Origin: Craspedostauros australis
Taxonomy: Eukaryota; Bacillariophyta; Bacillariophyceae; Mastogloiales; Achnanthaceae
Assembly: GCA_026770025.1 (NCBI GenBank)
Contig: JAMXDE010000022.1
Coordinates: 558,001 to 622,000, forward strand
Length of the DNA: 64,000 bases
Direction of reading: 5' to 3'
Made by a program: the position numbers and the translations under genes. A model generated the notes under the pieces. It did no database searches and had not been told where the DNA came from. It saw nothing but the letters and a program-made list of their open reading frames with translations. Each line of letters begins with the position of its first letter. Positions within the stretch are counted from its first letter, which is position 1. Below are positions 51,901 to 61,267 of this stretch, piece after piece.

Positions 51901-54900
51901 CACATGCCCTCAATGCAACCATCACTACTGTTTCCTCCGCCAACCGCAACCTGTCCGAACCACAGAAGGAGCTGCTGCGTTGGCACCAACGCCTGGGCCA
52001 CAATGACATGCGGAAGATCCAGCACCTTTTTCGTTCGGGAACCCTGGCGCACACCGAAGCCGCACGCAAGCTACAAGCAAGCGCCTCCCGCCTCGCCACA
52101 CTTCCAAAGTGCGCAGCATGCCAGTTTGGGAAACAAGTCTGTCGCTCAAGCCCGGGCCATCTGCACCGACCAGTACGTGATCGAGAGGGAGCCATCAAGT
52201 TCGGTAATCTTCGGCCTGGCCAACTCGTCTCTGTGGATCATTTTGAAGGGGGTGGAAAGGGACGACTCTTCTCGGGATATGGAAAAGGGAGCGATGACGA
52301 AATGTACGGAGCCGGCATCGTATTCGTCGACCATGCTTCAGGATTCATCTTCGCTGAGCCAGTCCTGTCTACATCTTCTCAAGACATGATCAGAGCAAAG
52401 GAGAAGTTCGAGAGCATGTGTCGAGATCTCGGCATTGTTGTCCAACAATACCAAAGCGACAATGGAAGGGCATTCACCTCATCAGACTATGCTGACCACC
52501 TTCGACACTTCCATCAATCCCATCGATATGCAGGACGCGGAGCGCATCACCACAACGGCATCGCCGAACGAAGCATTCGTACCGTGGTGTCAAGCGCTCG
52601 AACCATGATGCTCCATGCCACTCTGCACTGGCCCGAACTGGACGTCGTGCCACTCTGGCCCATGGCAATTCGTCATTCCGCATTCATCTTCAATCGGCTG
52701 CCAAACCTCGCGAACGGCCTCTCTCCCTTCGACATCCTTGCCCGAATTCGCTTCCCACAGAAGCATTTCCACAACCTACACGTCTGGGGATGCCCCACTT
52801 ATGTGCTGGATCACAGAGTTGGAGATGGGAAGAAGATTCCAAAATGGAAGGCCCGGAGCGATCGTTTTGTGCACGTCGGCCTCTCCGAGAAGCACTCCTC
52901 TACCGTCCCACTGGTTCTGAATCTCAAGACTGGAAGCATCACACCTCAATTTCATGTGGTGTTTGACGACTGGTTTGCCACAGTGCCTTCGGATCCATCC
53001 AACCTTCCCAACTATAACTCGGATCAATGGAGGAATCTGTTTGGAGATACCGAGTACAAGTTCCCTTTTGATGAAGAAGATTTGGAACGCCTCGAGCAGC
53101 AGGATCAGGAAACAGAGGAGCAGGACAGCCATGACCAGGATCTGAATCGCCAACTCGCAGAGCAAGCAAATGCGGATCATCGACCATCAGAGCCGCTTCC
53201 TGTGGAACTTGGACCGGAGCTCCCACCATCACCATCAGATACTGCACCAGTGCCGGATGAAGTCTCTGCACCACCAACAGCTCAACCAACAAGTGCTGCA
53301 ACTGATGCACCAAGAGAAGGCCAGAACAATATGGAGAAGGCCAACTTGCGAGACTCAGTCCCACCATCGCGCAGGGAGGCTGCTCATGACGACAAGGGTG
53401 ACGACAACGACAACATACCACTCCCATCTGACGATCAGGACACCATGGACCATGACAGACCCAGCGTGGAGACACCTGATGCTAGCTCAGCGAAGGCTCA
53501 GCCAGAAACATCTCCAATTGCATCGAACCCAGCACCTCAACAGAGGGAGCGTCGCAGACGAAATCGACAGCAGCAACCAGTCCGTCGATCGGCACGGATT
53601 GAAGCAAGACGATCCAACCCCAGAAAGAGAGCTCCTCCACAACGCCTTGAATACAGCCAGATGGGTGGCATGGCTCAGGCCTTCGTCTGCCAACCAATTC
53701 ACCAGACCTCACCATCCATTGATGCTGTGACGGCCGCCCACTTGTCAAGCTCGATTCTCTCAGCGATTGAACTCCTGAAAGGAGCCAATGGAAGCAACAG
53801 CCCAATCACTGAACCACTGCACAGCATTGAGGAAGCAGCAATCCACATGACAACTTCCATGTCCGAGCTTGAAAAACTCAAACAGGACTCCTGTGGACGT
53901 ATCAATCCACACATCGCACAAGTGGACAGCAATGCCAGAGCCCGCTTGACTGCCGCTGAAGAAGCTGCCTGCGATATGATCAGGACTGCACTCTCCACTT
54001 TGGCTCTCTACGACTCGCCGGACAACCACTTTCGCTGGCAGATCGCAGACATGTCTGAAACCATCTACGCAGTACATGGTCGCTTGCTGCAGCAAGACCG
54101 GAGCGACAATGATGATATCGATGAAGGAGGAGATCGAATCATGGTGCACATGGCTGTACAAGACGATGGGAGAGATCCAGACAGGAGAGACGACCAACAG
54201 GAAGAGGAGTTCGCTCTGCCTCAGGACTTGCAAAATGAGATCGATCAACTCGCAAATCTCCTCACCGCGCTTCACATCATTGAGCACTACGGACTTGACG
54301 CATACTCAACCAACTTCGACTTTGATGAGCTCAGAGACTGGTGGACTCAGGTAGCTGCAGGCCACAATATAGATCCTCCGGAAGGGCTGCCTCGAGTCTC
54401 TCCCAATGGCGAAGAGAACTCCCAATCCAATGCCTCCAGGTCCAGTGACAACCCCGACAGCAACATGCCCGATTCCGCTGAACAAGACACCAGCGACCAT
54501 GATCCAGATGACGTTGAGCAATGCCTGTGGATCGACTCCATCCCGCAGCTCGCAGATCCATCCATGACCGCCTGCGACACCAACGGAGCAGAGGAATATG
54601 CGTTTCTGACGATGAATGAGGACGGCGAATCCGACCCATCTGGCAGATCCATCTCAGGATCCGAAGCCGTCTTCCTGATGTCTAACGGCCACCTGGAGCT
54701 GAGCGAGGGACCGAGCAGCTTCAAAGCATCACCAACAGACCCCGACACCCTTTCCTTTGATGAAGCTATGAAGGACGAAGACAGAGAGAAATGGATGGAA
54801 GCAGCCAAGAAAGAAGTCACAGACTTGGTCTCCAAGGGCACATGGGTCGAGGTCAGCAAGGCCGAAGCAGTTGGCAAGATTGCACCGGGTACCTGGGTGT

Positions 54901-56312
54901 TCCGTCGCAAGCGCCGACCTGACGGATCCATCAAGAAGCACAAGGCCAGGTTCTGCGTTCGAGGCGACCTTGTGGACGAAACGGAATCCACTCTTGCTCC
55001 TGTGGTCGCTTGGCCGTCGGTCCGCGTCTTCCTAATCACCGCAATTCTCCTTGGATGGGTCACTGTGTCAATCGACTTTGTGAGCGCCTTCGTCCAAGCC
55101 GCCATCCATCGAGACATCTACATCCACCTACCTCGGGGCTTTCGGTCAACCAACGGACCCAATGTATGTCTCAAGCTCCGAAAGAGCCTATATGGCTTGA
55201 CAGTGGCCCCTCGGCTCTGGCATGAGCACCTACTGCGAGCACTAACAGCTGAAGGGTTCAAGGCCAGCGAGCAGGACCCCTGTCTGTTCTTGCGCCCTGG
55301 GATGATGCTGGCACTATATGTGGACGACGCAGGCATTGCAGCACCACACGAGAAGGACATCGACGATTTCATCCAGTCAATGACCAGACGCGGCTTCGAG
55401 CTGACCAAGGAAGGAACGTTCAACGAGTTCCTTGGAATCAAACTGGATAAGAACCGCGACGGATCGATCCACATGTCTCAGCAAGGACTGATCGATAAGA
55501 TCATCGCGGCAACTGGAATGGAAGCGTGCAACCCAAACTGGATTCCTGCTACCAAAGCAGCTCTCGGTAGTGATCCGGATGGAGAAGCGATGAAGGAATC
55601 TTGGAACTATCGGTCTATCATCGGTATGCTGCTGTACTTGGCAACCAACACAAGGCCAGACATTGCGTTTGCTGTGTCCCAAGCAGCACGCTTCAGCCAC
55701 TCTCCCAAGCAATCCCACGCCAGGGCGCTTAAGACCATCGTGCGGTACCTTGCGCGAACCAAGGCACAAGGCACCATCATCCGGCCATCTGGCAAGCTGG
55801 ACCTGCAATGCTACGTCGATGCTGATTTTGCTGGGCTACATCATCGAGAGCCCGACGATAATCCCACATCAGTCAAGTCGCGTACTGGATACATCATTAT
55901 CCTTGGAGGATGTCCTCTAATCTGGCGGTCCAAGCTGCAGACCGAGATAGCTCTCTCTACAACTGAGGCCGAATATGCTGCGCTATCAATGGCAATGCGA
56001 GCCCTCATTCCACTACAACAGCTCATTCGGGAGGTCGCCACCCGCACCGGACTCAAGCAGGAGTTGCTCACGCATCTCCAGTGCACCGTGTTTGAAGACA
56101 ACAATGCGTGTATCTCACTCGCAACGAAGCATCACATCACAAATCGCACCAAGCACTTTCTTGTGAAGTGGCATTTCTTCTGGTACTGGGTGAAGGAGGG
56201 CTTCATCAAGATCCAGCGCGTGGCATCCGCAGAACAAATCGCCGACATCTTTACCAAGGGCTCAGTGCGGGAGATATTTGAGTCTCTTCGCAAATTGCTC
56301 ATGGGATGGTAA
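48942..56312 (+). CDS. Copia-type Gag-Pol polyprotein, 2456 aa
   Basis: Gag occupies roughly residues 1-560, with a Gln-rich coiled-coil start and a zinc knuckle CHNCGEPGHVKANC (458-471). Two hydrophobic segments follow at about 582-612 and 618-634. Protease: VIWDSGSTVC with catalytic Asp859. Integrase: His1015 and His1020 of the HHCC motif, then CAACQFGKQ; the catalytic triad is Asp1099, Asp1173, Glu1209 (D-D-35-E). A long acidic/Pro/Ser linker spans about 1360-1930. The reverse transcriptase has SIDFVSAFVQAAI, LRKSLYGLTVAPRLWHEHL and YVDD (2126-2129). RNase H has CYVDADFAGL, STTEAEYAAL and EDNNACISLA. No frameshift separates Gag from Pol, so their ratio must be set some other way (for example by processing). 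All catalytic residues are present. The protein is much longer than the usual Copia polyprotein of about 1400 residues. Confidence 0.95.
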   Translation: MADDQPEATVTQGGATTTQAEVAATQAATLEQLSQMQARLLAQQQQLNEASQVLQERLANLTEREEAHERLLQTEVSGVNTSQEIFELGRTAAETERELANRPTKPVMGNIVKVGKNWFPFTGGKPKADWSGLVDEPNTYLYVLQKRSTASGADVKSQPDMEKGLEPKFHRQSDLQAFQRDFMSELKARGLDTISYLKEPSDPEDTTSVVAHPYRFNQKTIMEEATEMASHFDEYDRRNNITACRFLLNSLQPSLKDDILARVHPDQREDFVILWMELIEDLRTTTFDKYDRIKQNIRRRTPKTYAGENIKKFADDTRKDAQVLEDAGQYDHALTADILTKFLSAGGSGTSGERYRFGLHSKLGNLKEVLIQIGCCTKAEKDRRILKDRLHWRDVCNLATDLYKQELHAGQWHAASYLRNRKNSNAGYFLSGENGGIEIDESTALALMQNGGKTPIICHNCGEPGHVKANCPNLKKGAGSNHSSKGKKGSNNAKKGSSNTSWRSVPPSKGEPHQKVVRSSTFKWCAKCKRWLTSHGTSEHRSDFKDKNKNKSETAANTVTFDSTEWHVYKVTEESPSGWFQIIQAYLGPLALLIGAFPLFIPLLIQVLIFAIMHGWETASIAAWMVTATYLARKHHGMPRHPDGPVPKPRWQRRCEAYWEKKGRRRDRAQPKDWINFHRRAPIRLRHHRSRFDPPVSAMHASTNMHPRARAAGLRRRSHRVIGLENNPNKHRFRSTAFSNPRPRANSISHGARFGTRAVPIRRHEVQGPSKKKHRNQRQRMMVFDAPAPAQRQRLTEKQTSRLAQILSTYFKPEDAPPSNSVCTHDGPSSITSFSAVRHSSDELANVLPAKMICDVIWDSGSTVCISHDKSDFVSEPRRPIGNQAKKLTGLFGGRSDHLVGTVEWGIQDTRGNIRRLKFPAYYVPRSNAKIISTSVFERMYPGELQYVNGRWKVQGREGEINIEINPKNKLPTSKAYNMKSLTEHIPHALNATITTVSSANRNLSEPQKELLRWHQRLGHNDMRKIQHLFRSGTLAHTEAARKLQASASRLATLPKCAACQFGKQVCRSSPGHLHRPVRDREGAIKFGNLRPGQLVSVDHFEGGGKGRLFSGYGKGSDDEMYGAGIVFVDHASGFIFAEPVLSTSSQDMIRAKEKFESMCRDLGIVVQQYQSDNGRAFTSSDYADHLRHFHQSHRYAGRGAHHHNGIAERSIRTVVSSARTMMLHATLHWPELDVVPLWPMAIRHSAFIFNRLPNLANGLSPFDILARIRFPQKHFHNLHVWGCPTYVLDHRVGDGKKIPKWKARSDRFVHVGLSEKHSSTVPLVLNLKTGSITPQFHVVFDDWFATVPSDPSNLPNYNSDQWRNLFGDTEYKFPFDEEDLERLEQQDQETEEQDSHDQDLNRQLAEQANADHRPSEPLPVELGPELPPSPSDTAPVPDEVSAPPTAQPTSAATDAPREGQNNMEKANLRDSVPPSRREAAHDDKGDDNDNIPLPSDDQDTMDHDRPSVETPDASSAKAQPETSPIASNPAPQQRERRRRNRQQQPVRRSARIEARRSNPRKRAPPQRLEYSQMGGMAQAFVCQPIHQTSPSIDAVTAAHLSSSILSAIELLKGANGSNSPITEPLHSIEEAAIHMTTSMSELEKLKQDSCGRINPHIAQVDSNARARLTAAEEAACDMIRTALSTLALYDSPDNHFRWQIADMSETIYAVHGRLLQQDRSDNDDIDEGGDRIMVHMAVQDDGRDPDRRDDQQEEEFALPQDLQNEIDQLANLLTALHIIEHYGLDAYSTNFDFDELRDWWTQVAAGHNIDPPEGLPRVSPNGEENSQSNASRSSDNPDSNMPDSAEQDTSDHDPDDVEQCLWIDSIPQLADPSMTACDTNGAEEYAFLTMNEDGESDPSGRSISGSEAVFLMSNGHLELSEGPSSFKASPTDPDTLSFDEAMKDEDREKWMEAAKKEVTDLVSKGTWVEVSKAEAVGKIAPGTWVFRRKRRPDGSIKKHKARFCVRGDLVDETESTLAPVVAWPSVRVFLITAILLGWVTVSIDFVSAFVQAAIHRDIYIHLPRGFRSTNGPNVCLKLRKSLYGLTVAPRLWHEHLLRALTAEGFKASEQDPCLFLRPGMMLALYVDDAGIAAPHEKDIDDFIQSMTRRGFELTKEGTFNEFLGIKLDKNRDGSIHMSQQGLIDKIIAATGMEACNPNWIPATKAALGSDPDGEAMKESWNYRSIIGMLLYLATNTRPDIAFAVSQAARFSHSPKQSHARALKTIVRYLARTKAQGTIIRPSGKLDLQCYVDADFAGLHHREPDDNPTSVKSRTGYIIILGGCPLIWRSKLQTEIALSTTEAEYAALSMAMRALIPLQQLIREVATRTGLKQELLTHLQCTVFEDNNACISLATKHHITNRTKHFLVKWHFFWYWVKEGFIKIQRVASAEQIADIFTKGSVREIFESLRKLLMGW
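50685..50841 (+). other. Predicted membrane segments inside the Gag-Pol frame
   Basis: Residues 582-634 include LGPLALLIGAFPLFIPLLIQ and, after a short polar turn, TASIAAWMVTATYLA. The first is long enough for one membrane helix and the second borderline. They lie between the zinc knuckle and the protease, where most Copia elements have only a short linker. Confidence 0.65.
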
Positions 56313-56370
56313 ACGGTGAGATGGTTTGAAGAAGAAGAGGTTTTTCACGATACGGGTCCCATTGCTTGTC

Positions 56371-56379
56371 GAGAGGGAG
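56371..56379 (+). promoter_or_regulatory. Polypurine tract
   Basis: gagagggag ends at the base before the right LTR, as needed for second-strand priming. Confidence 0.8.
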
Positions 56380-57140
56380 AGTTGCAATATACCATGATGT
56401 CACTGAAAAATTGCTGAAAATTGGTATTTTCCCTTCATGCCCCCATTGACCGGTGACCGAATTGTCTGTACTACCACCAGTACACACGATTGAGCAACAA
56501 ATGGACAGGCACTCTACCTCCAAAAGAGACTACATATGTGAAGGCATCTGTCTGCAAGAATACAAGTGCATGGCTCATCCTGCATGCACAGTTGATGCTT
56601 CTCACTTGCCTCTTTGCCATGTGTTCCAAGATTACATATGTATGAAACTGACATCTTCCATGCAGGATGTGCCGGTCTTGGATCAAAAGCAAGACTATCC
56701 TGCAAAATTGGAACAAGACTAAGACATGGAACACTCGCACCTTCACTCCAACAATTGGAGAATCAGCTCTCAAACCTGCCAAGAGCGATGAAGCATCGTG
56801 GTTTCATCGCCTGGGGATTGTGGAGCAATTTTTCAAATGTACAAGACCATGAACAGCGACAACCAACAGCAGAGCAGTGTGATGACCAGCCCATCTCGTT
56901 TTCCTCTCCAACCTTCAACCAAAACAATCTCATAAAAACAACAATCTTACAAAACTCAAGCTTTACAACCACCAAATCAACTCAAAACACATTCTCAATC
57001 GTCTCATCTACGTTCGTGGTCACACTACGTTTAACCGCGCTGACGTTGGCAGTTTCACTTCCCCTTTTTGACCTGCCAAAGTCCGACACTGGAAGGCAAA
57101 GCCGGACACAACCGGACTTCATTTGCCCTCTATTCTCGCT
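56380..57140 (+). repeat. Right LTR, 761 bp
   Basis: Same length and, by eye, same sequence as the left LTR; begins agttgcaatatacc, ends tattctcgct, followed by gtgtc. Confidence 0.92.
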
Positions 57141-57145
57141 GTGTC
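57141..57145 (+). repeat. Target-site duplication GTGTC, right copy
   Basis: Matches 47668-47672. Confidence 0.85.
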
Positions 57146-58194
57146 CCACCCTGGTGCTCGAAATTCAACTTGGCGCGAAACTGTCGACTCCGACGATCAA
57201 AACACCCTTTTTCTCCTCTTCCTCCTTTCCATTCACAAACCATTGCCTGACTCTATTGAGAGGACAATTGTAATAGATCCCAAACGTTATGGCTTATCAC
57301 TTGTTAGCTGTTGTTGGCTGTAGAGGCTTGATTGGCAAGCGGTCCGAACGTGAGTCTTCTGTTCCACAAGTAGTCAATTGAGAATACTGGTAGATGGTGA
57401 AGAAACGTGCGGATTATGAGTGTTATTGCTATTGATCTTCTCCATGGGGTGGATCTCCAACATTGCCCTAAAGGATCTGTTGTATGGGTCGTGTAGCTTG
57501 AGTGCTGCAGATGGGGTCCGTTCACCGAGTTGGTTGCGAGGTGATGGACGCTGGCGTGGGTTCCGTGGGTTGTCATCCTTGCCGTGTTGGCTTGTATTCG
57601 TGCGTTGGTGCTTTGGCGATGTGATGGGATCCATGACTTGGTTATCGGAACCCTTCAACATGTCTGACACAGGTCGCCAAAGATCTACTGTTGGAAGGCT
57701 CCGCGCACGGAAAATCGGTAGTAGTCACACTCTTTGTCGAAAGTGTTTCTGTTACTGTTACTGTTGTTGCAATTGTTTGTTGATGAGCGAGCATGGGGAA
57801 TGAAATGATCAAGATGATCTCTTGATCCATCTCTTCCTTGCTCTCATTGCTTGGTGCAATCCTCTTGCACCTCCATGCACATTGCTCTCATGTTGCTCGT
57901 TGATGTTGACTTGATCATCAACGTTGTCGTCTCTCTCTCGTTGTCTCGTCGTTGTTCCGTTCTCGGGTTTTGTTGAATCGGATGATTGATCGAATCTGAT
58001 GGAATGTTTAAAACATATTTCATTCCTGTAGACCTGGTAGGTAAGGTCTTGATGTGACGTCACGTGTGGTGGATACTGTGGTATCCGCTGGTATCGCGGT
58101 ATCCTGGCGTCGTAGTATCGCAGTGTCTTCGTGGTACAGCGATGGTATCGCTGTGACGTCATAGTTTTGTGTCGTGATTTCGCCACCAAATAAT
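57146..58194. other. Former upstream region of the acyl-AMP ligase gene, and gag flank
   Basis: Sequence that would join 47672 in the empty site. It includes a cttggcgcgaaactg E2F-like word at 57169-57183, now about 9.8 kb from the gene. No coding region was recognised; the part after about 57800 may belong to the gag-bearing relic. Confidence 0.45.
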
Positions 58195-60273
58195 CTAGAT
58201 GGCGGCAAGCAAGTGTGACTGATGCATACACATCCGAGTACACACATTCCGACAATCTACTTCAACGATCTGGATCAGTTCCCAAATGTGGGTTCGGATG
58301 AGCTCGGCAAACGATCGAATGGACTGCTGTCGACTCGAATGGTTCGTAGTGTCCTCCACCAAGGTAGATACTAGTTTAGCTCTATTATCACGAGGGCGAC
58401 ATCTGTCTCTTCCTCCATGCCGTCGGTCGCCACGTTTTGCGGCCTCAGCTTCTCGCATCGCTGCTTTCAACTTGAAGCAGTCGAGGATCTTGTGCCCCTT
58501 CTTACCGCAGTACTTGCAGTTTCCGTTGAACTTGTTCTTGACAGGAGTGTCGCCTTTCTTGTTGTTCTTCTTCAAGGCCTTGCCGTTTTTGTTCTTTGGG
58601 GGAGAGGGGCAGCCCGCCTTCTTGTGTCCATAGGCACCGCAGTTGCGGCAGTACCCTTTGAAACTGCCGGTGGCAGTGAGAGCCATTTCCTCTTTGGTGT
58701 TGCTCTCACGGCAGTTACTGCCTTGCTTGATGTGACGTGCGTCGTAGGTGGCACTCACTGCTTCACGGATGTCCTCGATTGACATCGTGTCTTCGATGAC
58801 GAGATGTACATGTGAGTATATGTCGAGATGTACGTGTATATGTGCTTCGTTCACCCGTTATTCTCTCATACGCACTTGGACGGTACAACTACATTCGTGT
58901 CGATAGTATGCTGTGATTCGTCAAAATCACAGTGGAAATGGAACATACGAAAATGAGCAGAATTTCTGGAGGAAATTTGCAATCGACAATTTCTGAGAGA
59001 ATTAGAAACATCGTCCGTCCATCCATCAATGGAGACGTATGGTACCAAGAGAATCTCGAGGTACTTCCCAACTAAACTTCAGATGACAATATCATCTGAC
59101 AGACTGCTGCATCACCAATGGAACGTGACATCTGGAGAGCAGAAGGACGCCTACTGACGTCAACAGGATGTCATCGTGTCACCACGTCGACATCTGTCTC
59201 CAGGTCAGAGAAGAGTTGAAGATCCGATGGACGAACGACATCGAGATCATGGATACGAGAGGTGAAGTTCAAATGGTAAGTACTCATGGAGTAGGAGCCA
59301 GTAGTGAACGAACAAAGTATCGAATGTGGAGTACGCATCGAACACGGAGTATCGCGTAGCACGAGCACACGATATTGAGAGAGAGAGAGAGAGCGAGAAT
59401 ACGAGGAGCAGCAAGAGAGCATCTTGCACACCAACTCATAGTCGGAGACTGAATCTATGAAACAGATCAACGCGCCGAGAGCATCGGGCAAGAGAACGGG
59501 CGTACACCGAGAGGATCGGAGTAGCCAAGTAATGAAATAGCAAACGAACGACTATCAACCAACACCATCTTCCACGATTGTAGACTTCCAATCACGGAAC
59601 TTGCCAACACTTCGATGCCAGTGAACTTGAGCCTGATGAGCGTCACATCCATCTTGTAGTCCCTTGCGAGGGCGTTGAGAACGAGCATGTTGTACTGCAT
59701 CATGTTCAAGTCGATCCCGGCATGGGAGAGGCGTCTGCGAAACACTTCCATCTCGGTGAGGAACGTGTCCGGGTGTTCTCCCTTCTTCATGCGCATCCCG
59801 TTGAGCTGCGCCAACAACTTTGCCTTCATAGGCGCAGTGCGCTGCTCGTAGATACGCTCAAGAGCCTTCCATGCCTTACGTGGGTCTCCTCCCTTGTAAG
59901 CGCTGCACTTGCATCCCAACACAGCCATGAAGGCAACATTGCCTTTGGTGGTCTCATGGCTGATAGCCATGGTCAGTTCTTCAAACGCGTACTTCGCCAA
60001 TGCCTTCTTGTACTCAGCCTCCTCTTTGAGAGTCATGTCACTCGGTTTCTTGTCTTTGGCCTCCTTCTTCTTGCCTTCCACGAGGAGGGCAGCAGAGGAG
60101 GGGACAAACGGTTCTTCCTTCACAATCACGTCACCCATGTCCTTGAGATACAAGTCCCCGTAGCCCTTGCGGTTGGCGCAGGCCAGGAACTTCGCACTCC
60201 AAGCTTTCCAGCTGGACCGCTTGCTGTCGAACATGATCATGTAACAATCAGTCTTACCTAGGAAGGATGTCAT
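58195..60273 (-). pseudogene. Copia-type gag remnant split by a solo LTR
   Basis: On the minus strand a Gag starts MTSFLGKTDCYMIMFDSK at 60273. It has a capsid-like part with RKAWKALERIYEQRTAPMKA and GEHPDTFLTEMEVFRRRLS, and runs to LIRLKFTGIE at 59610. It resumes at 58790 with DTMSIEDIREAV and two zinc knuckles, CRNCGAYGHKKAGC and CKYCGKKGHKILDC, then loses similarity by about 58400 and stops at 58195. The two parts are in register once the 813-bp insertion and one duplicated TCGAAG are ignored. No protease, integrase or RT follows, so the element is a 5' fragment. Its sequence differs from the Gag of the complete element nearby, so it is a different family. Confidence 0.8.
58797..59609. mobile_element. 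Solo LTR (813 bp) inserted in the gag remnant
   Basis: The insert begins tgacgagatg and ends ttgccaaca (TG...CA) and is flanked on both sides by cttcga (58791-58796 and 59610-59615). It has no internal coding part. It shares its sequence with 29442-30247. A GA microsatellite is at 59374-59393. Solo LTRs arise by recombination between the two LTRs of a full element; the parent element is not in this window. Confidence 0.85.
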
Positions 60274-61267
60274 GGTGATGATGGTGATAGGATGTTTGTT
60301 GCTGTGCTGATGATGGTAGAAACGTAGGATTTCAATCGTAGCGTTTCGAAACGTGTTGGAAATCTGGGGTTATTGTTAGTACTGTAATCTAATCTGCTAT
60401 TAGAAACTGTACCGTTTTAGAACTGTGAGCACAATCTCACTTTCTCTTCCGATTTCATTTTTCGTAGTAGGCATCTGCTGCGGTGGCAACTCGGGGCGTC
60501 CTGTTGTTCTTAGGTGCTTCTTTTCCCCATTCATCATGATCTGTTCTTGCTTCCTTATCTTGGCATCATTGTTGCTTGCCTCTGCATCGTCGTAGCTGTC
60601 TACGCTCGCATGGTAGGGATCTGCAGTCCTGGGCACTCGCCTATCTTATGTTTCCATTGTTGATCTAATGACACCATCGTCCCACGATCGATGTCAACCT
60701 TGGTGATGTTCCAAACCTGCGGATGTTCTTGTCCGCAGGAGGGGCGCGTGCTGTCCTCTGAAGGGGGTACGTCACTTGCCCATTGACCTGCTGTTCTGAT
60801 CGACGTCGTCGTCTGCATGGTTGCCATGGTTGGTTTGGTATCGGGACCTCCTGATCCGCCATAGGCGTCGTTCTTACATTACCAGAGGACAGACTACCCT
60901 CCTCGTGGCAGTACAGGTATCAATCATGTCCGTGTCCTTAGTCATAGTCATAATGACATGGTATTCAAAGATGTGACGAATAGTCTCCGAATATGTGACG
61001 AATAATGTTCAATGTTGTGGCGAATAATGTTGGGAGGTGCGGCAATCATTGGTATTCCGACAAAGTCGCACCCTCGATTCCTAACACAAGTTTGCAGCGC
61101 AACTGGAGATTGACATGGGTTGACTTTTGACAGACAAGGCAAGCTCATAAAACGGAGAAGGAAGAATCACCAACCTACAAACCCGGGATAACAGAACAAC
61201 TAACTTAGTGAACCAATTGTAGCCCCACCCGGTCTACATGAGTAACAGGATTGAGAACTGTTTCAAC
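60274..61267. other. Spacer, probable 5' leader of the gag relic then unassigned
   Basis: The first few hundred bases lie upstream of the gag start and may be its leader or LTR. Short minus-strand frames at 60400-60862 show no motif. Nothing was recognised up to the segmental-duplication junction at about 61268. Confidence 0.4.

Larger units (their letters stand above)
47673..57140 (+). mobile_element. Complete Copia-type (Ty1/copia, Pseudoviridae-like) LTR retrotransposon, 9468 bp
   Basis: The element has two 761-bp LTRs, a GTGTC duplication, a primer-binding site directly after the left LTR, a polypurine tract directly before the right LTR and one uninterrupted Gag-Pol frame of 2456 codons. 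The integrase lies upstream of the reverse transcriptase, which places it in the Copia order rather than Gypsy. I see no difference between the LTRs by eye (all reading frames through them translate identically until the flanks), so the insertion is recent. The LTR termini are AG...CT instead of the usual TG...CA. Confidence 0.95.
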
